Source: an uncultured Oceanospirillaceae bacterium (GTDB taxonomy: Bacteria; Pseudomonadota; Gammaproteobacteria; Pseudomonadales; Balneatricaceae). From it: a DNA stretch of 38,191 bases. The position numbers were made by a program, and so were the translations under genes. Under the pieces are notes generated by a model. That model was not told the origin of the DNA and ran no database searches. It saw only the letters and a program-made list of their open reading frames with translations. Of the stretch, positions 1-8,337 are shown in pieces. The stretch lies in contig CAKZOD010000052.1 of the NCBI GenBank assembly GCA_937136055.1, positions 1 to 38,191 of the forward strand. Reading direction: 5' to 3'. Each line of letters starts with the position of its first letter. Position 1 is the first letter of the stretch.

Positions 1-22
1 TTAAGCGTTCGTTAATGCTCTA

Positions 23-121
23 GAGCCCTTAATATGGCAAGTCTTGAGCTGTGAACAACTAATGCAAGAAAAAAGGGCTCATAAACAAGCCGTAGGCGTG
101 GTGGGATGATTGCGCGGCTTG
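23..121 (+). repeat. Two successive hairpins flanking the candidate cos site
   Basis: Two inverted repeats are visible. GAGCCCTT (23-30) pairs with AAGGGCTC (73-80), and CAAGCCG (86-92) pairs with CGGCTTG (115-121). The second encloses the candidate cos sequence. There is no open frame here. The structure could belong to a cos/packaging region or to the leader of the downstream cassette. Confidence 0.5.
95..113 (+). other. cos: Candidate cos (cohesive end) site of the P2 type
   Basis: The sequence GGCGTGGTGGGATGATTGC resembles the 19-nt cohesive ends of P2 and 186, which I recall as GGCGAGGCGGGGAAAGCAC and GGCGTGGCGGGGAAAGCAT. Ten of the first eleven bases match 186. The following TGCGCG also resembles the P2 sequence beyond its overhang. 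Position and orientation fit, because in P2 cos lies just outside portal gene Q and reads towards it. If correct, the linear virion genome begins here and the TIR cassette is its first gene pair. The comparison is from memory, so this is a candidate. Confidence 0.5.
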
Positions 122-136
122 GTATTAAAAGATAAG

Positions 137-166
137 TTAGTAACTCGTCTGTTTATAAGATATAAA
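137..166 (+). promoter_or_regulatory. Possible promoter of the RipA-TIR cassette
   Basis: A TTAGTA (137-142) and a TATAAA (161-166) separated by 18 bp could be a sigma70 -35/-10 pair in the AT-rich stretch before the cassette. The -35 match is weak. Confidence 0.3.
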
Positions 167-199
167 TAAATTTGAATATGGAAAATGATGGAGCTGTTA

Positions 200-712
200 A
201 TGGAATCAGACAACGTACTACGTTCTTCAACGGAAGAAGTTTATGGAAATAATTTTAAAGCTCACTATTTAGAGCAATACAAGCTTTATGTAGAAATGAC
301 AGATCGTATTAGTACAAAACGCCAACATTCTAATACTTTTTTTTTAACCGTTAACTCAGCCCTTATATTGATGAGTAGTTATCTTCAACTTGGTAATTCA
401 CCAGCAACTTCCTCAAGTCTTTTTTGGCTTATTAGTATACTTGGAATTACCTTATGCTATTCTTGGCATAGACTTATACGTTCTTATAAAGACATAAATA
501 CTGGAAAATTTAAGATAATACATGCGATGGAAAAGCACCTGCCGACCTCTCCTTATCAATCAGAATGGGATGCATTAGGACAAGGCAAAAAAGCAGATAT
601 TTACCTGCCTTTTACAAAAATAGAAACAGCAATACCATGGACTTTTTTTGTAATTCATTTATTTGTCCTACTCCAATTTTTACCATTAACTAAAATATAC
701 GAGCTTCTATAG
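200..712 (+). CDS. RipA-family-like small membrane protein (defence cassette partner)
   Basis: This is a 170-residue integral membrane protein. I chose the ATG at 200 because TGGAG (189-193) sits 6 nt upstream; an in-frame ATG at 185 would add five residues. A charged N-terminal helix (YLEQYKLYVEMTDRISTKRQ) is followed by two hydrophobic segments at about residues 42-61 and 71-91. A soluble loop contains RLIRSYKDINTGKFK and an LP-x3-Y-x2-EW-x-ALG motif, and a third hydrophobic segment (IPWTFFVIHLFVLLQF) ends the protein. The layout matches proteins annotated as the RipA family of octameric membrane proteins. It lies 51 nt upstream of a TIR-like gene, so I infer it is a membrane effector or scaffold in a two-gene defence system. 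Family recognition is from pattern memory. Confidence 0.65.
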   Translation: MESDNVLRSSTEEVYGNNFKAHYLEQYKLYVEMTDRISTKRQHSNTFFLTVNSALILMSSYLQLGNSPATSSSLFWLISILGITLCYSWHRLIRSYKDINTGKFKIIHAMEKHLPTSPYQSEWDALGQGKKADIYLPFTKIETAIPWTFFVIHLFVLLQFLPLTKIYELL

Positions 713-763
713 GTATCCCGTCAACCAATACCTGACTATCCAGGGATATAATGAGCACCAAAC

Positions 764-1855
764 ATGAACTTAAAAAAAATACTTGATATTGCTGAAAAAG
801 ATCATTTCTTTAAAGCACAGTTAGTAGAATTGGTAAAACTAGATGATATTCTGGCTATACAAGCTTTAATAAACCCCAATAGTCCAGAACTTAGAGAAGC
901 ACATAAACAAAGGGCATTACATATTGATAAAATTAGTAAATATGCTGTAAAACGAAATTTAATAAAAAATAAAAATCCTTTAGTTAAATGGCTAGTACTT
1001 AATTCATATAAAAAGATATTTTGGGGAATCGAGCCTTATTCCATCACAAATTTAAAATTTTCTTTTAATATGTATAAGTTTCTTTCCCCTTTTTTTTTGA
1101 AATACATTTTTAATCTAGACTCTTCCCCTTCGAAAACATCCAATATGAAAATATTTCTTTCATATACAAACCAAAATTGTAGAGATGCTATGGCGGCAAA
1201 AGGCATAAAATCCGCATTAAAGTATTTTGGTATTGACTGCTTTGATTACGCAGATTTACCTCAAAGTTTAATAAAAAAGTCCATTGAGAAAAATTTGAAG
1301 TCTATCATTGGTCAAGCCCTTAAAGTTCCTATTGTTATTGAAATAAGATCAAGTGAAAGTGCAGAATACAGTGTAGGCGTTCTGGAAGAACAATCTGCAA
1401 TTTGTGGGCTTGATCATATTGACGTTAAAATAATAGTAAACTTGGATGTACAAAAGAGAATAGCTCTTCACCCTGCTTATGATATGATTGATAATGTTTA
1501 CAGGATTCCAATCATTTTTTCAGATAAAAGGCTTGCTTTTATCGCTTCTGGTATGGGTGAAAAACATATAGACGATGGGGCTTTAAGATATGGCTCTTTT
1601 AATTCTAAAGAGGATTTAGCTTCTGCTATGATGAAAGATAATAGTTATTATAAATCCATAAACTTTGCTTATCAATGTTACTCCTTAGCGAAAGCAATAA
1701 AGTCTTCTTTCGACAATAAACTAAGATTGATGCGCTCCGACTTGAGCCCTTATCTTTATCAAAATAAAGATATTGAACCTTTTTTAAATGAAGAATTCCC
1801 GGGTCGTAAAGAAGCAAGAAGAAGGCAAGTTGATAAACTTAACTTACGTAATTAA
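764..1855 (+). CDS. TIR-like domain protein, probable anti-phage defence
   Basis: A 363-residue soluble protein. Residues 1-125 are a lysine-rich, mostly helical region of no recognised family. Residues 128-260 look like a TIR/SEFIR fold: a first strand KIFLSY, a helix leading to YFGIDCFDYADL, a strand PIVIEIRSSESAEYSVGVLEEQSAI, then IIVNL and IPIIF strands. In TIR NADases the catalytic glutamate follows the S...S.V..E pattern; E208/E209 are candidates here. The C-terminal 100 residues are helical and basic. It is co-directional with the RipA-like gene and much AT-richer than the capsid genes, which suggests horizontal acquisition. NAD cleavage or cyclic-ADPR signalling is inference; a degenerate TIR acting only as an adaptor is possible. 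Confidence 0.6.
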   Translation: MNLKKILDIAEKDHFFKAQLVELVKLDDILAIQALINPNSPELREAHKQRALHIDKISKYAVKRNLIKNKNPLVKWLVLNSYKKIFWGIEPYSITNLKFSFNMYKFLSPFFLKYIFNLDSSPSKTSNMKIFLSYTNQNCRDAMAAKGIKSALKYFGIDCFDYADLPQSLIKKSIEKNLKSIIGQALKVPIVIEIRSSESAEYSVGVLEEQSAICGLDHIDVKIIVNLDVQKRIALHPAYDMIDNVYRIPIIFSDKRLAFIASGMGEKHIDDGALRYGSFNSKEDLASAMMKDNSYYKSINFAYQCYSLAKAIKSSFDNKLRLMRSDLSPYLYQNKDIEPFLNEEFPGRKEARRRQVDKLNLRN

Positions 1856-1891
1856 ATATATTTCTATAAATATAATTTAGTTTTTTCTTAA

Positions 1892-2923
1892 TTATTTAGT
1901 ACTACTAATTTCGTAATCTTTAAACCTAACCACCTCTTCACCTATCCAATCATTAAGCTCTAAAAACTTATTCTGCAGCGGTTCAAGTTCATTCCTTGCG
2001 AATACTTGAGCTGCTACATCTGGGCTACTAAATCCTCCTGAGTTAGTCGGTATAATACCCATCAACTGCGGTGGTACACGATGCGCTGCGAGCATGTCAT
2101 CACGGGTAACATTCTTGATATTAAATATCTCGTCTTTAGCCGCAACCTCACTTACTGGTATCACCTGCAAACCATCTTTCTTGCCATTAGGCGAATACAT
2201 AAATAGATTACGAAAGTTACCTGGTCCTTTGCTCTCTTTTAACGCTGTGCGTAAGTTTGCTATATCACCTTCGTTTTGTGCGGTATCTGTTAGATAGAGA
2301 ATAAAACCTGCATGGCTGCCATTCTCATAATACTTTCTACGAAACAAAGTGGCAGATTCATTTAACCAGGCACTGTTAAGTGCGGATAAGTATTGCGGTA
2401 AGCCGTAAATCTCTTGATTGATATCGTTTTCGATTAGATGATGCACTTTACCTTTAGGGAATTGGTGTGCATCTTTCCACCCTTGTACAAACCAATATTC
2501 ATCTAGATCGATGCCACGCTTAGTGTATTTAGCTAAACTCGGCTTTAACTGTAATGCAGCACCAAATGGCCCTTCTCGCTTTTCTAGATAGCTATTACCG
2601 AACACTAAGAAATCTAATGCCCAGCGCCTAAAACTGTCACGGCTTAATAATTTATGTGGAATAAAGCAACTGGCCAGAACATCCCTTTTGAAATAAATAG
2701 GGCTTGAATGATACACTGCTGCTGATAGTGATTTTGCTAAGCCTTCAAAAGATAGTGGTGGCTCGTACCACTTTTGCATTTGCACGCTTTCGATATAACT
2801 CATTAAATCCATTTTATCTAACACTGGCACCGGCTCACCAAAGCTAAACGCCATGCCTTGCTCTGATGCTTGACTTACTACTGGTTGTTTTTCTTCTGTT
2901 ACGGGTGCAGTCGCTGAAATCAT
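1892..2923 (-). CDS. Q: Phage portal protein (P2 gpQ family)
   Basis: Encodes a 343-residue portal protein; P2 gpQ is 344 residues. It forms the dodecameric ring at the capsid vertex through which DNA is packaged and to which the tail joins. Recognisable P2-type segments are FSFGEPVPVLD near the N-terminus, WYEPPLSFEGLAK, FLVFGNSYLE and the C-terminal RVPPQLMGIIPTNSGGFSSPDVAAQVFARNELEPLQ. Its ATG overlaps the stop of the terminase gene (ATGA), so the two are translationally coupled in a leftward operon, exactly as in P2. The 36 bp between its stop and the convergent TIR gene contain nothing recognisable. Confidence 0.97.
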   Translation of the reverse strand: MISATAPVTEEKQPVVSQASEQGMAFSFGEPVPVLDKMDLMSYIESVQMQKWYEPPLSFEGLAKSLSAAVYHSSPIYFKRDVLASCFIPHKLLSRDSFRRWALDFLVFGNSYLEKREGPFGAALQLKPSLAKYTKRGIDLDEYWFVQGWKDAHQFPKGKVHHLIENDINQEIYGLPQYLSALNSAWLNESATLFRRKYYENGSHAGFILYLTDTAQNEGDIANLRTALKESKGPGNFRNLFMYSPNGKKDGLQVIPVSEVAAKDEIFNIKNVTRDDMLAAHRVPPQLMGIIPTNSGGFSSPDVAAQVFARNELEPLQNKFLELNDWIGEEVVRFKDYEISSTK

Positions 2924-4713
2924 TGGTAAATCTCCACAAAACTATTATTTGTTGTTTGAGTGCCGCTATCGAGCGGATCTTTATCTAATGCGTGCATGGT
3001 TGCCCAAGCTAGATCGGCATGACCTGTTGTGCTATTTCGCCCTGCGTTAAATGTCATTTTCATGCCTGATGGTGTGGTTGTTTTTCGAATGGCCATGAAA
3101 GATTGCGCAATATCGGTACTGCCTGCATCAAATTCCAAGCGCCCTTTACTAATGATGTTGTAAGCCTTCATCACTAGATCAACCTTGAGCTCTGCTGAGT
3201 ATTGATATTGCACAACTGATGGGTAAAACTTTCTTACTAACTGATAAACAGCAGAGCCTAAACCTGTTGTATCGATACCTACATGAGCTACGTTATAGCG
3301 CAGAGTGATTTGGCGTATTTGCTCTGCCTGTGATTCAAAATCTAAACCGCGCCATTGATGACGCTCGATGATACGGTGCTTACCGCCTGCGCTAGCTGCA
3401 GGTAAAATCACTACACAACCAGCATTATCACCGTTTTCATTTTCACCGTTTGGATCATAACCAACCCAAACTTGTTGATGGCCAACTGGGCGCTCTGCAA
3501 AAGGTTTGAAATCTTCCCACTCTTCCCAGCTATCTACCATGCAGCGCTGTAACATCATCAAACCAAAGATGCTGGCGTTATCATCAACGAACTGACACAT
3601 TAAAAGATTTAAATATTCAGGGTCGCTGTATTCTAAACGCAGTTGGTTTAAATCGAACAAATTACAGCCTTGTGCGATCGCATCTTCAACTGTAACGATA
3701 TGCCGCCATTGGCCATCAGCACATAGATAGCCATCTTTCAGCGTATTATGTGTAATATCCACATCGACTTTATCTTGTTTAGAGCGCCCTTTATTAAACA
3801 AATCCCCTGACCAATAAGGGTATGCATCATGGCTTAAGCTGGAAGGTGTAGAGAAATAGGTTTGTCGCCACTTTTTGTGAATGGCCATGCCTGATGCTAC
3901 TTTGCGTAGCTCTTGGAATTTATACGTCCAAAAGTATTCATCAAAGTATAAGTTGCCATGATAACTCTGTGCAGTACGGGCATTGGTACCTAAGAAATAC
4001 AGCGTGGCATTGTTGGGTAAAACAATTGGATCACCGGTTAATTCAAGATCAGCCACTTCTGCAGCGTAATTAAAAATATACTGTTTAAATACATGGGCCT
4101 GCGCTTTTGATGCAGATAAAAATATCTGATTGCGCCCTGTCTCTACCGCATCTAACAATGCTTCACGGGCAAAGTAATAGGTAGCGCCTATTTGCCGAGA
4201 TTTTAATACGTTACGAATTCGGTGCTTTAACCCTGCTTCATACCAAACTTTTTGATAATCAAATAATTCATCGTTAAACGCATCACGTAACATTTGCGCT
4301 TGTTCATCAGTGTAATTATTGCGTAGCTGCTTTTTCTTAGGCTTAGCATTGCGATTGGCCACTTTAGGATTTAAATCACCTTCATGACCACCCTTTTGCT
4401 CATAGCGTCTTACCCTGGCTAAACGCTCAACTTGGCGACCTAATAAATCAATCTCTTTAAAGTCTCGGCCTTCTTTGACTTCTTTCAAAATCAGCTTAAT
4501 CAAGCGCGATTCTAAAACCCCTTCTACCCTTTCAATCGGTTTACTTTCATCCCATTTATCACGCTTTTTCCAGCTATGAATCGTGGTTTCTTTTTCATCC
4601 AATATTTCAGCCACGCGCACCACACGAAACCCCTGCCAATATAAAAATTTAGCCTGGCGTCGGTTATCGTTGTCTGTTATTTCAGCATCTAGCCGTTGCG
4701 TTTTTGCGTTCAT
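2920..4713 (-). CDS. P: Terminase large subunit, ATPase (P2 gpP family)
   Basis: A 597-residue packaging motor protein (P2 gpP is 590). An N-terminal helix-turn-helix (about residues 20-52, ending IHSWKKRDKWD) should contact phage DNA. The ATPase core has the P2-type Walker A variant SRQIGATY (172-179) and the Walker B LYFDEYFW (255-262). The C-terminal nuclease-like domain contains VWVGYDPNGENENGDNAG, VGIDTTGLG and a final GRNSTTGHADLAWATMHAL, with the acidic residues expected of an RNase-H-fold nuclease. It is transcribed divergently from O, with the shared control region at 4714-4885. Confidence 0.97.
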   Translation of the reverse strand: MNAKTQRLDAEITDNDNRRQAKFLYWQGFRVVRVAEILDEKETTIHSWKKRDKWDESKPIERVEGVLESRLIKLILKEVKEGRDFKEIDLLGRQVERLARVRRYEQKGGHEGDLNPKVANRNAKPKKKQLRNNYTDEQAQMLRDAFNDELFDYQKVWYEAGLKHRIRNVLKSRQIGATYYFAREALLDAVETGRNQIFLSASKAQAHVFKQYIFNYAAEVADLELTGDPIVLPNNATLYFLGTNARTAQSYHGNLYFDEYFWTYKFQELRKVASGMAIHKKWRQTYFSTPSSLSHDAYPYWSGDLFNKGRSKQDKVDVDITHNTLKDGYLCADGQWRHIVTVEDAIAQGCNLFDLNQLRLEYSDPEYLNLLMCQFVDDNASIFGLMMLQRCMVDSWEEWEDFKPFAERPVGHQQVWVGYDPNGENENGDNAGCVVILPAASAGGKHRIIERHQWRGLDFESQAEQIRQITLRYNVAHVGIDTTGLGSAVYQLVRKFYPSVVQYQYSAELKVDLVMKAYNIISKGRLEFDAGSTDIAQSFMAIRKTTTPSGMKMTFNAGRNSTTGHADLAWATMHALDKDPLDSGTQTTNNSFVEIYQ

Positions 4714-4758
4714 CAGCTTAGATTATCGATAACACACACCTCCTGCTTTTATCCCCCC

Positions 4759-4777
4759 TGTAACACTAGATTGTACA
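4759..4777 (+). promoter_or_regulatory. Late-promoter activator box of the P/O divergent region (copy 1)
   Basis: The sequence TGTAACACTAGATTGTACA has the form TGT-N13-ACA and shares CTGTAACAC (counting the preceding C) with boxes before V and FI. In P2 the Ogr activator binds a TGT-N12-ACA type site about 55 bp before the start of late transcripts, including divergent P and O. A small hairpin TAATGA/TCATTA (4811-4828) lies downstream. Confidence 0.65.
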
Positions 4778-4885
4778 AACTAGGCTCGTTGTCCTCCACT
4801 CTTTGCTAGCTAATGATAGAGCTCATTAAATCGTCGCTTTAATACGGTTTTCGAATCTATTCATTTATTTGTAATGAGGCTAGCC

Positions 4886-5716
4886 ATGCTAAGAAGTAAG
4901 TTTTTCAGAGTTGCCGTTGAAGGTGGAACCACAGACGGACGCAATATTGATCGCAAATGGCTAGAAGATATGGCCGCAAATTATGATTCAGCTAAATACA
5001 CTGCACTCATTAACATCGAGCATATCCGTGGATATGGCCCAAGCAATGAGTTTGGTAACTACGGCAAAGTGCTTAATTTAAAAACTGAAGAGTTTGAAAT
5101 TGATGGTGAAAAACGCCTGGCATTGATGGCACAAATTAACCCTAATGCAAACTTGCTAGCGCTCAATGAGAAAGGCCAAAAGCTCTTTACGTCTATTGAA
5201 ATAAACCCTGAATTTGGCGGTAAAGAACAAACTTACTTAACCGGCTTAGCTGTCACTGATTCCCCTGCATCACTTGGTACCGAGATGCTGCAATTCTCAG
5301 CATCTGCAAAAGACAGCCCACTCGCTGGCCGTAAGCAACAACCCTCTAATATTTTCAGTGCTGCCTTAGAAGCAGATTTTGAATTCAACGAAGATACGCC
5401 AGCAGATGTACCAGGTGATAAAAACGGCTTACTCAATAAAGTGAAAGCGATGTTTTCCAAATCGCATAAAAACCACAGTGATCAATTCACCGATGTACAC
5501 AATGCCGTTGAAGAAATAGCCGGTGCCGTTTCAGATTTACAAAGCCGCTTTAGCACTTTAGATAACACCATCGAAAAGTTTGATGCGTTAGAAAAAAAGA
5601 TCAATGACACAAATACTGCATACACCCAGTTCAAAGAAAAAATCGAAAACACTGACTTCTATAAACAACGCCCTCCCGCTGCAGGAGGCGATGGCGCAAT
5701 AACCACCGATTGCTAA
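4886..5716 (+). CDS. O: Capsid scaffolding protein and maturation protease (P2 gpO family)
   Basis: Encodes 276 residues from the ATG at 4886, chosen because TGAGG (4875-4879) precedes it by 6 nt and because P2 gpO also begins shortly before SKFFR; an in-frame ATG at 4874 is less likely. P2 gpO is an internal scaffold whose N-terminal half is a serine protease that trims capsid, portal and itself. The P2 catalytic triad has counterparts at D17 (TTDGR), H46 (NIEHIRG) and S103 (FTSIEI). The C-terminal half is helical, with a coiled-coil-like stretch (about 190-255), and ends in a GGDGA..TDC tail like P2. Confidence 0.95.
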   Translation: MLRSKFFRVAVEGGTTDGRNIDRKWLEDMAANYDSAKYTALINIEHIRGYGPSNEFGNYGKVLNLKTEEFEIDGEKRLALMAQINPNANLLALNEKGQKLFTSIEINPEFGGKEQTYLTGLAVTDSPASLGTEMLQFSASAKDSPLAGRKQQPSNIFSAALEADFEFNEDTPADVPGDKNGLLNKVKAMFSKSHKNHSDQFTDVHNAVEEIAGAVSDLQSRFSTLDNTIEKFDALEKKINDTNTAYTQFKEKIENTDFYKQRPPAAGGDGAITTDC

Positions 5717-5772
5717 TCCAAGTTAATACTCTTTTATTGCTCTAAACAGCACACCATTTTCGGAGATCCATC

Positions 5773-6783
5773 ATGAAGAACAACACGCGCATAGTTTTTT
5801 CGCAGTATCTATCCACCATTGCCAATTTAAACGGCATTGGCGATGCCAGCAAAAGCTTTAATGTACAACCCACTGTGCAGCAAAAACTTGAAACTCGCAT
5901 GCAAGAGAGCTCTGCTTTTCTAAACCAAATCAACGTTGTTGGCGTTGAAGAGATGAGCGGCGAGAAGATCGGTTTAGGTGTCGGTAGCCCTATTGCGAGT
6001 AACACAGATACCAGTGATAAAGACCGCCAAACGGTTGATCCTACCAACATGGAGAAAAACGAGTATCAGTGTCGTAAAAACAACAGCGATACACATTTAA
6101 GTTATGCCAAGCTAGACCTTTGGGCGAAGTTCCAAGACTTTCAAACACGCATTCGCGATGTCATTTTAAAGCGCCAAGCACTGGATCGTTTAACTATTGG
6201 TTTTAACGGTACCAGCTATGCAAAAGACAGTAACCGCATTACGAACCCATTACTGCAAGATGTAAATGTTGGCTGGTTGCAGAAAATGCGCGATAACGCA
6301 TCCGCCCGTGTGCTCACTGAAGGCGAAACTGCTGGCAAGATCATCGTCAAAGCCGGTGGTGATTATGAAAACCTAGATGCGCTAGTCATGGATGCTGTTA
6401 ATAGTTTGATAGCACCTTGGTACCGTGAAGATACCGAGCTAGTAGCCATCATGGGCCGTGATTTATTACATGATAAATACTTCCCACTGGTTAACCAGCA
6501 ACAACCGTCATCTGAAGTGCTCGCCACCGATATGATTTTATCGCAAAAGCGCGTTGGCGGTATTGGAGCTGTACGTGTGCCTTACTTCCCACCTGGCAAA
6601 ATTTTCATCACGCGCTTAGATAATTTATCTATTTATTTCCAAGAAGGTAAGCGCCGCCGCCATGTGGCAGAAAACCCTAAACGCGATCGTGTTGAAAACT
6701 ATGAATCATCAAATGATGACTACATCGTTGAAGATTACGAATTGGCGTGTTTGATCGAAAACATCGATTTCACCGCCGCTTAG
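5773..6783 (+). CDS. N: Major capsid protein (P2 gpN family)
   Basis: A 336-residue HK97-fold major capsid protein (P2 gpN is 357). The N-terminus (FSQYLSTIANLNGI...SFNVQPTVQQKLETRMQESSAFL) is typical of the P2 family. By analogy, gpO removes the first 30 or so residues during maturation. It lies between scaffold O and terminase small subunit M in the conserved late head operon and is preceded by GGAG before ATG 5773. Confidence 0.96.
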   Translation: MKNNTRIVFSQYLSTIANLNGIGDASKSFNVQPTVQQKLETRMQESSAFLNQINVVGVEEMSGEKIGLGVGSPIASNTDTSDKDRQTVDPTNMEKNEYQCRKNNSDTHLSYAKLDLWAKFQDFQTRIRDVILKRQALDRLTIGFNGTSYAKDSNRITNPLLQDVNVGWLQKMRDNASARVLTEGETAGKIIVKAGGDYENLDALVMDAVNSLIAPWYREDTELVAIMGRDLLHDKYFPLVNQQQPSSEVLATDMILSQKRVGGIGAVRVPYFPPGKIFITRLDNLSIYFQEGKRRRHVAENPKRDRVENYESSNDDYIVEDYELACLIENIDFTAA

Positions 6784-6829
6784 TTTTTGATTTCTACTAT
6801 TCGTTTATAAGCAAAAAGGGACGCATACC

Positions 6830-7540
6830 ATGAGCATCGCACGTAAACACTTTGAAAAAACTTTAGCAGCACAGCAAGCAAGCCCCGATGAAACAAACCA
6901 AGTACGCGCCAACGCTAACCAATATGAGTTGATGATGGCGCAACTACATTCCCATATTCAAACCTTAAAAGGCGTGCAGTCTATCACCACAAAATGTGAT
7001 TTAAAGGCTGAGTTTTTAGCAGATTACCAGCCCTACATTGAGGGGGTTTTAGAATCAAATTCAGGCACTGCAGATGATGTACTAATGACTGTCATGTTGT
7101 GGAGCATCGATGCTGGCAACTTTAACAACGCTTTAGACATTGGCGAATATTCTTTAAAGCACAAACTAGAAATGCCTGATAAATACAATCGTTCTACCGC
7201 TTGTATTCTGATTGAAGAAATAGCGACTGCAGCACTTAACGCGACTGATGAACCAATTGTCAGTTTGGAACAGCTATGCAGGCTATCAACTCTAGCCACG
7301 AATCAAGACTATCCAGACCAGGTAAAAGCCAAGTTAGATAAAGCACTCGGTTACGCCTACCGCGCAGCTGAAATGCCTAAATTAGCGGTTGAATCTTTGA
7401 GAAGTGCATTAGCACTTAATCCAAGAGCAGGCGTGAAACAAGAAATTAAAGCGTTAGAAAAGCTTTTACCGATCAGCCCAAATCCTGCAAGTAATATCGA
7501 AAACAATACTGAAAAAAACACTGAGGCTAGCACCTCGTAA
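6830..7540 (+). CDS. M: Terminase small (endonuclease) subunit (P2 gpM family)
   Basis: A 236-residue protein (P2 gpM is 247), recognised by SIARKHFEKTLAAQ at the N-terminus and the central DVLMTVMLWSIDAGNFNNALDIGEYSLKH motif. The C-terminal part contains a TPR-like helical segment (LGYAYRAAEMPKLAVESLRSALALNP) and an N/T-rich tail. With gpP it makes up the terminase that cuts at cos. It follows N in the head operon. Confidence 0.94.
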   Translation: MSIARKHFEKTLAAQQASPDETNQVRANANQYELMMAQLHSHIQTLKGVQSITTKCDLKAEFLADYQPYIEGVLESNSGTADDVLMTVMLWSIDAGNFNNALDIGEYSLKHKLEMPDKYNRSTACILIEEIATAALNATDEPIVSLEQLCRLSTLATNQDYPDQVKAKLDKALGYAYRAAEMPKLAVESLRSALALNPRAGVKQEIKALEKLLPISPNPASNIENNTEKNTEASTS

Positions 7541-7558
7541 CCGAGCGTCCCACGCACC

Positions 7559-7625
7559 ACGGCGGCACGGTACACAATTCAGAATGGCTCAGCCTAATCC
7601 GTATTGTTGTGCCGTTCACCGCCGT
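7559..7625 (+). repeat. Long imperfect inverted repeat with two inner palindromes, between M and L
   Basis: The arm 7559-7578 (ACGGCGGCACGGTACACAAT) is largely complementary to 7603-7625 (ATTG...GCCG...CCGCCGT). The loop contains ATTC-A-GAAT (7577-7585) and GGCT-C-AGCC (7586-7594). As RNA it could form a long hairpin or a branched structure within the late head transcript, 30 bp before the L start. No U-run follows, so it is not a plain terminator; attenuation, mRNA processing or protection are possible. Confidence 0.55.
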
Positions 7626-7654
7626 ACTTAATCAAATAAAAAAGTGAGTGAATT

Positions 7655-8119
7655 ATGAGTGGGTTTATAGCTGCAGCGAGTGATTCAGCAGATAGCACCA
7701 TCACCAATGATGGATTTTTCAGTGATATAGAACCGAGTAATTTTCGCGACTTAATGCGCCTGGATAACACCGTCACTAATGCAAGAGTGCGCCACGCGCT
7801 AATTGATGCAATAACCAAAGTAAATACTGATCTGCAAAGCTGGAAAACCCAGCAGCTGGGTAAAGCTTACAGCACACTTGCCACGGTGCCTGCCTCTAAA
7901 GTTGACGGTCAATCTACTCACCAACACAACTATCAACGGGCTGTATTTTGCATCGCCAAGGCTGAAATCATTGAACGTTACCAAGATTATGACAGTACAG
8001 GTTCAGGCACTGCCCGTGGTGAAGAATTAGAGCCCACGATAGATGATTACAAGCGCCAATCCATACTCGCCATCAGGGCTATTTTAGCGCTACCACAGTC
8101 AACCATAGAGCTTATTTAA
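7655..8119 (+). CDS. L: Head completion/stabilisation protein (P2 gpL family)
   Basis: A 154-residue protein (P2 gpL is 169). The family pattern is visible in SDIEPSNFRDLMRLDNTVTNARVRHALIDAITKVN and AVFCIAKAEIIERY...DSTGSG. gpL completes the DNA-filled head so that the tail can join. Its TAA overlaps the ATG of X (TAATG), so the two are coupled. Confidence 0.93.
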   Translation: MSGFIAAASDSADSTITNDGFFSDIEPSNFRDLMRLDNTVTNARVRHALIDAITKVNTDLQSWKTQQLGKAYSTLATVPASKVDGQSTHQHNYQRAVFCIAKAEIIERYQDYDSTGSGTARGEELEPTIDDYKRQSILAIRAILALPQSTIELI

Positions 8120-8325
8120 TGCTCTATCGCACTAAGCAAGGTGAAACGGTTGATCTGATCTGTCACCGCCATTATGGCACTGCTCATTTGACTACTGAAA
8201 TGGTGATGGAAGCAAACCCAAGCTTAGCCGAAAGCGGCTTGATCATTGCTGAAAACACATTAATAGAACTGCCAGAAATAACCCAAGTTACCCCAATAAA
8301 AAACACCCTACAGCTGTGGGATTAA
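8119..8325 (+). CDS. X: Tail protein X (LysM-like)
   Basis: A 68-residue protein, the same size as P2 gpX (67). It contains a LysM-like fold: YRTKQGETVDLICHRHYG followed by EMVMEANPSLAE and IELPEI. Tail protein X is needed for tail assembly, and LysM folds in tails often sit at the tube-hub junction. It overlaps L by one base and is followed 12 bp later by the lysis genes. Confidence 0.94.
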   Translation: MLYRTKQGETVDLICHRHYGTAHLTTEMVMEANPSLAESGLIIAENTLIELPEITQVTPIKNTLQLWD

Positions 8326-8337
8326 CGGAGCAAACAC

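Noticed and set aside
1..184. Left attachment site (attL)
   Set aside because: No stretch matches the 3' part of tRNA-Val (for example GGACTAGGCAG or ATTCGAACTGCC), so the prophage end must be further left.
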